The notes beneath the pieces were generated by a model. The model was given only the letters and a program-made list of their open reading frames with translations. It made no database searches and was not told the origin of the DNA. A program made the translations under genes and the position numbers. A stretch of DNA of 64,000 nt from positions 1,194,659-1,258,658 of the forward strand of contig JAVGWX010000012.1 in assembly GCA_036924085.1 (NCBI GenBank), given 5' to 3'. This DNA is from Ariolimax columbianus (Eukaryota; Mollusca; Gastropoda; Stylommatophora; Arionidae). Of this stretch, positions 56,482 through 64,000 are shown one piece after another; positions within the stretch are counted from its first letter, which is position 1, and each line of letters begins with the position of its first letter.

Positions 56482-58402
56482 CCAGGCACCGGGTACTGCT
56501 GCTCTGACCACCGGGTACTGCTGCTCTGACCACTGGGTACTGCTGCTCTGACCACTGGGTACTGCTGCTCTGACCACTGGGTACTGCTGCTCTGACCACT
56601 GGGTACTGCTGCTCTGACCACCGGGTACTGCTGCTCTGACCACTGGGTACTGCTGCTCTGACCACCGGGTACTGCTGCTCTGACCACCGGGTACTGCTGC
56701 TCTGACCACCGGGTACTGCTGCTCTGACCACTGGGTACTGCTGCTCTGACCACCGGGTACTGCTGCTCTGACCACTGGGTACTGCTGCTCTGACCACCGG
56801 GTACTGCTGCTCTGACCACTGGGTACTGCTGCTCTGACCACTGGGTACTGCTGCTCTGACCACCGGGTACTGCTGCTCTGACCACTGGGTACTGCTGCTC
56901 TGACCACCGGGTACTGCTGCTCTGACCACCGGGTACTGCTGCTCTGACCACCGGGTACTGCTGCTCTGACCACCGGGTACTGCTGCTCTGACCACTGGGT
57001 ACTGCTGCTCTGACCACTGGGTACTGCTGCTCTGACCACTGGGTACTGCTGCTCTGACCACCGGGTACTGCTGCTCTGACCACTGGGTACTGCTGCTCTG
57101 ACCACCGGGTACTGCTGCTCTGACCACTGGGTACTGCTGCTCTGACCACCGTGTACTGCTGCTCTGACCACTTGGTACTGCTGCTCTGACCACCGGGTAC
57201 TGCTGTGCTCTGACCACTGGGTACTGCTGCTCTGACCACCGGGTACTGCTGCTCTGACCTCTGGGTACTGCTGCTCTGACCACCGGGTACTGCTGCTCTG
57301 ACCACTGGGTACTGCTGCTCTGACCACTTGGTACTGCTGCTCTAACCACCGGGTACTGCTGCTCTGACCACTGGGTACTGCTGCTCTGACCACCGGGTAC
57401 TGCTGCTCTGACCACTTGGTACTGCTGCTCTGACCACCGGGTACTGCTGCTCTGACCACTGGGTACTGCTGCTCTGACCACCGGGTACTGCTGCTCTGAC
57501 CACTGGGTACTGCTGCTCTGACCACTGGGTCCTGCTGGTCTGACTGCTGATTCCTGCTGCTCTGACCACTGGGTCCTGCTGCTCTGACTGCTGATTCCTG
57601 CTGCTCTGACCACTGGGTCCTGCTGCTCTGACCACTGGGTACTGCTGCTCTGACCACCGGGTACTGCTGCTCTGACCACCGGGTACTGCTGCTCTGACCA
57701 CTGGGTACTGCTGCTCTGACCACTGGGTACTGCTGCTCTGACCACTTGGTACTGCTGCTCTGACCACCGGGTACTGCTGCTCTGACCACTGGATACTGCT
57801 GCTCTGACCACCGGGTACTGCTGCTCTGACCACTGGGTACTGATGCTCTGACCACCGGGTACTGCTGCTCTGACCACTGGGTACTGCTGCTCTGACCACT
57901 TGGTACTGCTGCTCTGACCACCGGGTACTGCTGCTCTGACCACTTGGTACTGCTGCTCTGACCACCGGGTACTGCTGCTCTGACCACTGGGTACTGCTGC
58001 TCTGACCACCGGGTACTGCTGCTCTGACCACTGCGTACTGCTGCTCTGACCACTGGGTCCTGCTGCTCTGACTGCTGATTCCTGCTGCTCTGACCACTGG
58101 GTCCTGCTGCTCTGACTGCTGATTCCTGCTGCTCTGACCACTGGGTCCTGCTGCTCTGACCACTGGGTCCAGCTGCTCTGACTGCTGATTCCTGCTGCTC
58201 TGACCACTGGGTCCTGCTGCTCTGACCACTGGGTCCTGCTGCTCTGACCACTGGGTCCTGCTGCTCTGACCACTGGGTCCTGCTGCTCTGACTGCTGATT
58301 CCTGCTGCTCTGACCACTGGGTCCTGCTGCTCTGACCACTGGGTCCAGCTGCTCTGACTGCTGATTCCTGCTGCTCTGACTGCTGATTCCTGCTGCTCTG
58401 AT
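56482..58402. repeat. Minisatellite, 22-bp unit, about 87 copies
   Basis: The unit is TACTGCTGCTCTGACCACYG plus GG. Copies right of about 57,530 switch to a TCCTGCTGCTCTGACTGCTGA-like variant in clusters, showing block-wise spread of variants. Confidence 0.96.
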
Positions 58403-58469
58403 CAGTCTGTATCAGAGACTGTTCAAGGGCACTGATTCTTCTACAGGCAAGGAGCCTGTCATGGAGGAG

Positions 58470-58582
58470 TGATGAGACACTTACATGAGATGAGACACTT
58501 ACATGAGATGAGACACTTACATGAGATAGACACTTACATGAGATGAGACACTTACATGAGATGAGACACTTACATGAGACAT
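58470..58582. repeat. 18-bp tandem repeat, about 6 copies
   Basis: The unit is ATGAGATGAGACACTTAC. Ends about 45 bp before the exon 8 acceptor. Confidence 0.92.
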
Positions 58583-58625
58583 ACTTCTCCCACCAGCTTA
58601 CCTCCTGTTTGTTCTCCTGTTCCAG

Positions 58626-58720
58626 GCTGGCTACCCGAACCCTGAGTTTACCCTGAACATCGTCAGGCTGTCAACTAGAGAGGTAGTGACACTGACTCCT
58701 CCATCGGAGTTTGCTGGCGG
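58626..58720 (+). CDS. Dipeptidyl peptidase (S9B), propeller exon 8 of 9
   Basis: Acceptor GTTCTCCTGTTCCAG|GCT and donor GGCGG|GTGAGT. It reads AGYPNPEFTLNIVRLSTREV and VTLTPPSEFAG, ending two bases into a Gly codon that exon 9 completes. It corresponds to the family stretch 'YPKAG..NPtvklfVvnl......l.pP' between propeller blades. Phase 0 at the start fits exon 7 (ending Pro-Lys), restoring the conserved Pro-Lys-Ala-Gly. The donor GGGTGAGTTGG is a strong match to the consensus; GTGAGGGTTAG-type words in the following array are weaker mimics of it. Confidence 0.92.
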
Positions 58721-58754
58721 GTGAGTTGGGGATGACAGATCTCTGTGAGTGTTG

Positions 58755-59082
58755 ACGGATAGACAGGTGTCAGTGAGGGTTAGACAGGTGTCAGTGAGGG
58801 TTAGACAGGTGTGTATGAGGGTTAGACAGGTGGCTGTGAGGGTTAGGCAGATGTCAGTGAGGGTTAGGCAGGTGGCTGTGAGGGTTAGACAGGTGTCAGT
58901 GAGGGTTAGACAGGTGGCTGTGAGGGTTAGACAGGTGGCTGTGAGGGTTAGACAGGTGTCAGTGAGGGTTAGACAGAAGTGTATGACGGTTAGACAGTGT
59001 CGGTGAGGGTTAGACAGGTGTCAGTGAGGGTTAGACAGATGTCAGTGAGGGTAAGACAGGTGTCAGAGGGTTAGACAGAAGT
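58755..59082. repeat. Minisatellite, 21-bp unit, about 15 copies
   Basis: The unit is GTTAGACAGGTGTCAGTGAG plus G, with a GGCTGTGAGG variant. Starts about 35 bp after the exon 8 donor. Confidence 0.94.
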
Positions 59083-59087
59083 CAGTG

Positions 59088-62000
59088 ACGTTCAACTCTC
59101 TCTCCAACTCTTTCCAACTCTCTCCAACTCTTTCTAACTCTCTCCAACTCTCCTCAGCTCTCTCCAACTCTCTCCAACTCTCTCCAAATCTTTCCAACTC
59201 TCCTCAACTCTCTCCAACTCTCCTCAGCTCTCTCCAACTCTCTTTAACTCTCTCCAACTCTTTCTAACTCTCTTTAACTCTCTCCAACTCTTTCCAACTC
59301 TCCTCAACTCTCTCCAACTCTCCTCAGCTCTCTCCAACTCTCTTTAACTCTCTCCAACTCTTTCTAACTCTCTTTAACTCTCTCCAACTCTTTCCAACTC
59401 TCCTCAGCTCTCTCCAACTCTCTCCAACTGTCTCCAATTCTTTCCAACTCTCCTCAACTCTCTCCAACTCTCCTCAGCTCTCTCCAACTCTCCTCAACTC
59501 TCTCCAACTCTCCTCAGCTCTCTCCAACTCTCTCCAAATCTTTCCAACTCTCCTCAGCTCTCTCCAACTCTCTTTAACTCTCTCCAACTCTTTCTAACTC
59601 TCTTTAACTCTCTCCAACTCTTTCCAACTCTCCTCAGCTCTCTCCAACTCTCTCCAACTGTCTCCAATTCTTTCCAACTCTCCTCAACTCTCTCCAACTC
59701 TCCTCAGCTCTCTCCAACTCTCCTCAACTCTCTCCAACTCTCCTCAGCTCTCTCCAACTCTCTCCAACTCTCTCCAACTCTCTCCAAATCTTTCCAACTC
59801 TCCTCAACTCTCTCCAACTCTCCTCAGCTCTCTCCAACTCTCTCCAAATCTTTCCAACTCTCCTCAACTCTCTCCAACTCTTTCTAACTCTCCTCAACTC
59901 TCTCCAACTCTTTCTAACTCTCTTTAACTCTCTCCAACTCTATCCAAATCTTTCCAACTCTCCTCAACTCTTTCCAACTCTCCTCAGCTCTCTCCAACTC
60001 TTTCTAACTCTCTTTAACTCTCTCCAACTCTCTCCAACTCTTTCTAACTCTCCTCAACTCTCTCCAACTCTTTCTAACTCTCTTTAACTCTCTCCAACTC
60101 TCTCCAAATCTTTCCAACTCTCCTCAGCTCTCTCCAACTCTCTCCAAATCTTTCCAACTCTCCTCAACTCTCTCCAACTCTCCTCAGCTCTCTCCAACTC
60201 TCTCCAAATCTTTCCAACTCTCCTCAACTCTCTCCAACTCTCCTCAGCTCTCTCCAACTCTCTCCAACTCTCTCCAAATCTTTCCAACTCTCCTCAACTC
60301 TCTCCAACTCTTTCTAACTCTCCTCAACTCTCTCCAACTCTTTCTAACTCTCTTTAACTCTCTCCAAATCTTTCCAACTCTCCTCAACTCTTTCCAACTC
60401 TCCTCAACTCTCTCCAACTCTCCTCAGCTCTCTCCAACTCTCTCCAAATCTTTCCAACTCTCCTCAACTCTCTCCAACTCTCCTCAGCTCTCTCCAACTC
60501 TCTCCAACTCTCTCCAAATCTTTCCAACTCTCCTCAACTCTCTCCAACTCTTTCTAACTCTCCTCAACTCTCTCCAACTCTTTCTAACTCTCTTTAACTC
60601 TCTCCAACTCTTTCTAACTCTCCTCAACTCTCTCCAACTCTTTCTAACTCTCTTTAACTCTCTCCAACTCTCCTCAACTCTCTCCAACTCTCCTCAACTC
60701 TTTCCAACTCTCCTCAACTCTTTCCAACTCTCCTCAACTCTCTCCAACTCTCCTCAGCTCTCTCCAACTGTCTCCAACTCTCTCCAAATCTTTCCAACTC
60801 TCCTCAACTCTCTCCAACTCTTCTCAGCTCTCTCCAACTCTCTCCAAATCTTTCCAACTCTCCTCAACTCTCTCCAACTCTTTCTAACTCTCCTCAACTC
60901 TCTCCAACTCTTTCTAACTCTCTTTAACTCTCTCCAACTCTCTCCAAATCTTTCCAACTCTCCTCAACTCTCTCCAACTCTCCTCAGCTCTCTCCAACTC
61001 TCTCCAAATCTTTCCAACTCTCCTCAACTCTCTCCAACTCTCCTCAGCTCTCTCCAACTCTCACCAACTCTCTCCAAATCTTTCCAACTCTCCTCAACTC
61101 TCTCCAACTCTGCTCAGCTCTCTCCAACTCTCTCCAAATCTTTCCAACTCTCCTCAACTCTCTCCAACTCTTTCTAACTCTCCTCAACTCTCTCCAACTC
61201 TTTCTAACTCTCTTTAACTCTCTCCAACTCTTTCTAACTCTCCTAAACTCTCTCCAACTCTTTCTAACTCTCTTTAACTCTCTCCAACTCTCCTCAACTC
61301 TTTCCAACTCTCCTCAACTCTCTCCAACTCTCCTCAACTCTCTCCAACTCTCCTCAACTCTCTCCAACTCTCCTCAACTCTCTTTAACTCTCTCCAACTC
61401 TCTCCAACTCTCCTCAACTTTTTCCAACTCTCCTCAACTCTCTCCAACTCTCCTCAACTCTCTTTAACTCTCTCCAACTCTCTCCAACTCTCCTCAACTC
61501 TCTTTAACTCTCTCCAAATCTTTCCAACTCTCCTCAACTCTCTCCAACTCTCCTCAGCTCTCTTTAACTCTCTCCAACTCTCTCCAACTCTCCTCAACTC
61601 TCTCCAACTCTCCTCAACTCTCTCCAACTCTCCTCAACTCTTTCCAAACCTCCTCAACTCTCTCCAACTCTCCTCAACTCTTTCCAACCCTCCTCAACTC
61701 TCTCCAACTCTCCTCAACACTCTCCAACTCTCCTCAACTCTTTCCAACTCTCCTCAACTCTTTCCAACCCTCCTCAACTCTCTCCAACTCTCCTCAACTC
61801 TCTCCAACTCTCCTCAACTCTTTCCAACTCTCCTCAACTCTTTCCAACTCTCCTCAACTCTCTCCAACTCTCCTCAACTCTCTCCAACTCTCCTCCTCTC
61901 TCCAACTCACTTGCTCTCTTTCCACCTCTATCCAACTCTTTCCAAGTCTATCCAACTCACTCTCCCCAACTCATTCAACTCTCTCTCTCCCACTGTCTCC

Positions 62001-63010
62001 AAATCTGTCTCTCTCTCTCTCCAACTCTATCTCTCCAACCCTCTCTCTCCAACTCCTTATCTTCAATTCTTACCAATTCTCTCTCTCCAAAACTCTCTCC
62101 AACTCTCTCTCTCCAACTCTATCTTTCCAACCCTCTCTCTCCAACTCCTTATCTTCAATTCTCACCAATTCTCTCTCTCCAAAACTCTCTCCAACTCACT
62201 CTCTCCAACTCTATCTCTCCAACCCTCTCTCTCCAACTCCTTATCTTCAATTCTCACCAATTCTCTATCTCCAAAACTCTCCAACTCTCTCTCTCTAACT
62301 CCTTATCTTCAACACTCTCTAACTCTCCAACTCTCTCTCTCTCTCTAACTCTGTCTCTCTCTCCAACTCTTTCCAACTCGCTCACTCTCCACCACTCTCT
62401 CTCTCACCATCTTCAACTCGCTCCATCTCTCTCTTTCTCCAACTTTCTCTCTTTCCCTCTCTCCAACTCTCCAACTCTCTTTCTCTCTCCATCTCTCTCC
62501 GACTCTATTCAACTCTGTCCCCCCATCTCTTCTCAAACCAATTCTATCCAACTCTCTCCAACTCTATCAACTCTCCAACTCTCTCGAACTCTCCCCAACT
62601 CTCTCACTCCTACTCTATCGAACTCTCTCTCCCAAAATCTCTCCAACTCACTCTCTCTCCATCAACTCTCCCTCTCCCCAACTCTATCCAACTTTCTCCA
62701 ACTCTTTCTCCCCAACTCTATCCAACTCTCCTCAACTCTCCCCAACTCTCCTCAAGTCTCTCCAACACTCTCCCCAACTCTATCCAACTTTCTCCAACTC
62801 TCCTCAACTCTCCCCAACTCTCCTCAAGTCTCTCCAACACTCTCCCCAACTCTATCCAACTTTCTCCAACTCTCCTCAACTCTCCCCAACTCTCCTCAAG
62901 TCTCTCCAACACTCTCCCCAACTCTATCCAACTATCCAACTCTCCTCAACTCTCCCCAACTCTCCTCAAGTCTCTCCAACACTCTCCCCAACTCTATCCA
63001 ACTCTCCAAT
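59088..63010. repeat. 3.9-kb pyrimidine-rich array before exon 9
   Basis: Almost all of the + strand is built from CTCTCCAA, CTCTCCTCAA/CAG, CTTTCCAA, CTTTCTAA and CTCTTTAA words (9-10-bp basic unit, 100- to 270-bp higher-order blocks). More than three-quarters of bases are C or T by eye. The right third (61,900-63,010) is more degenerate. The array runs to within about 30 bp of the exon 9 acceptor CTCCATCCTCTCAG. Confidence 0.95.
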
Positions 63011-63037
63011 ACTCTCCCTATTTCTCCATCCTCTCAG

Positions 63038-63161
63038 AGACTACTACTTCACAACGGTTGTGTGGAGGAACGACCAGGAGGTGCTCGTCACCTGGATGAA
63101 CAGATCGCAGAACTTCGCCATACAGACGCTGTGTAAGGGGGTCGATGGTAGCTGTCGTAAG
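63038..63161 (+). CDS. Dipeptidyl peptidase (S9B), propeller exon 9 of 9 in window
   Basis: Acceptor CCATCCTCTCAG|AGAC and donor CGTAAG|GTATGT. After completing the Gly codon it reads DYYFTTVVWRNDQEVLVTWM, then NRSQNFAIQTLCKGVDGSCR and a final K. It matches S9B 'dyYlt.v.W....v.v.WlnRaQN.sil.lCd...g.c.k'. The two Cys correspond to a conserved propeller disulphide position, and NRS is an N-glycosylation sequon. It ends in phase 0. The exon's last 28-37 bases plus the donor are repeated about 25 times directly downstream. The first donor is chosen because continuing in frame meets TAG eight codons later. The rest of the propeller and the catalytic domain lie beyond the window. Confidence 0.93.
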
Positions 63162-64000
63162 GTATGTGACGGAGGTCGATGGTAGCTGTCGAAAGGTATG
63201 TGACGGGGGTCGATGGTAGCTGTCATAAGGTTTGTGATGGGGGTTGATGGTAGCTGTCATAAGGTATGTGACGGGGGTCGATGGTAGCTGTTGTAAGGTA
63301 TGTGACGGGGGTCAATGGTAGCTGTCGTAAGGTATGTGATGCCGTGTAAGGGGGTCGATGGTCGCTGTCATAAGGTATGTGACGGGGGTCGATGGTAGCT
63401 GTCGTAAGGTATGTGATGTCGTGTAAGGGGGTCGATGGTAGCTGTCGTAAGGTATGTGACGGGGGTCGATGGTAGCTGTCATAAGGTATGTGACGCTGTG
63501 ACGGGGCTCAATGGTAGCTGTTGTAAGGTATATGACGCTGTGACGGGGCTCGATGGTAGCTGTCGTAAGGTATGTGACGGGGCTCGATGGTAGCTGTCGT
63601 AAGGTATGTGATGGAGGTCGATGGTAGCTGTCGTAAGGTATATGACGGAGGTATATGGTAGCTGTCATAAGGTATGTGACGGAGGTCGATGGTATCTGTC
63701 GTAATATATATGACACTGTGACGGGGCTCGATAGTAGCTGTCATAAGGTATGTGACGCTGTGACGGGGCTCGATGGTAGCTGTCATAAGGTATGTGACGC
63801 TGGGACAGGAGTCGATGGTAGCTGTCATAAGGTATGTGACGCGGCTTGATGGTAGCTGTTGTAAGGTATGTGACGCCGTGTAAGGGGGTCGATGGTAGCT
63901 GTCGTAAGGTATGTGACGCTGTGTATGGGGGTCGATGGTAGCTGTCGTAAGGGATGTGATGGAGGTCGATGGTAGCTGTCGTAAGGTATGTAACAGAGGT
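63128..64000. repeat. Exon-donor minisatellite, about 34-bp unit (some about 42), about 25 copies to the window end
   Basis: Each unit contains GTCGATGGTAGCTGTCGTAA followed by G|GTATGTGACG, which is the exon 9 end and its 5' splice site. Longer units at about 63,340, 63,420, 63,870 and 63,920 also keep the CTGTGTAAGGGG words of the exon. The array continues past the window. Confidence 0.96.

Noticed and set aside
56396..58339. Minus-strand 647-codon frame rich in Gln/Ser/Val
   Set aside because: The 22-bp repeat without stops gives two comparable minus frames of more than 600 codons; no protein evidence.

Overview
The window looks like a nuclear genome segment from an animal, probably an invertebrate. 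A mollusc, perhaps a gastropod, is my best guess, from the mix of RTE-, CR1- and I-type LINEs, a tRNA-derived SINE and very rich minisatellites; no single marker proves it. There is no sign of bacterial, viral or organellar gene organisation: genes are split, GT-AG introns dominate, and most bases are tandem repeats.

One host gene runs along the + strand. Nine short exons (7390-7485, 24320-24417, 32756-32830, 37661-37713, 45375-45459, 46003-46123, 50527-50687, 58626-58720, 63038-63161) join with matching intron phases into about 302 codons. These encode the first part of the extracellular beta-propeller of a prolyl oligopeptidase-family S9B protein (the DPP4/FAP/DPP6/DPP10 group). The cytoplasmic and membrane-anchor exons should lie before the window and the catalytic alpha/beta-hydrolase exons after it. 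The equivalents of the DPP4 Arg125 and Glu205/Glu206 pocket residues are present, but DPP4-like enzyme and DPP6/10-like pseudoenzyme cannot be separated without the catalytic domain.

The eight introns, the 7.4 kb before the first exon and the stretch after the last are filled with about 55 different tandem arrays (units of 9 to 62 bp, up to about 200 copies). By my sum of spans they make up roughly two-thirds of the window. Long open frames inside these arrays come from the repeats and are not called as genes.

Between the arrays lie transposon remnants. At the left edge there is a zinc-knuckle ORF with a candidate LTR (1-1579, - strand). A nested LINE cluster at 10.3-15.2 kb includes an RTE-like insertion with a 10-bp target duplication inside a CR1-like element. 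Other LINE pieces lie at 19.5-20.8, 29.98-31.64 (a 5'-inverted copy), 33.9-34.5, 47.6-50.3 and 54.15-55.1 kb. A complete tRNA-derived SINE with a 12-bp target duplication lies at 28.49-28.76 kb.

The most unusual feature is the origin of several arrays. Two are tandem amplifications of an exon 3' end together with its 5' splice site (after the exons at 32756 and 63038). One repeats the acceptor region of the exon at 45375. At least six others are amplified from LINE coding sequence. Together this suggests a genome in which almost any short segment, splice junctions included, can be expanded into a minisatellite.
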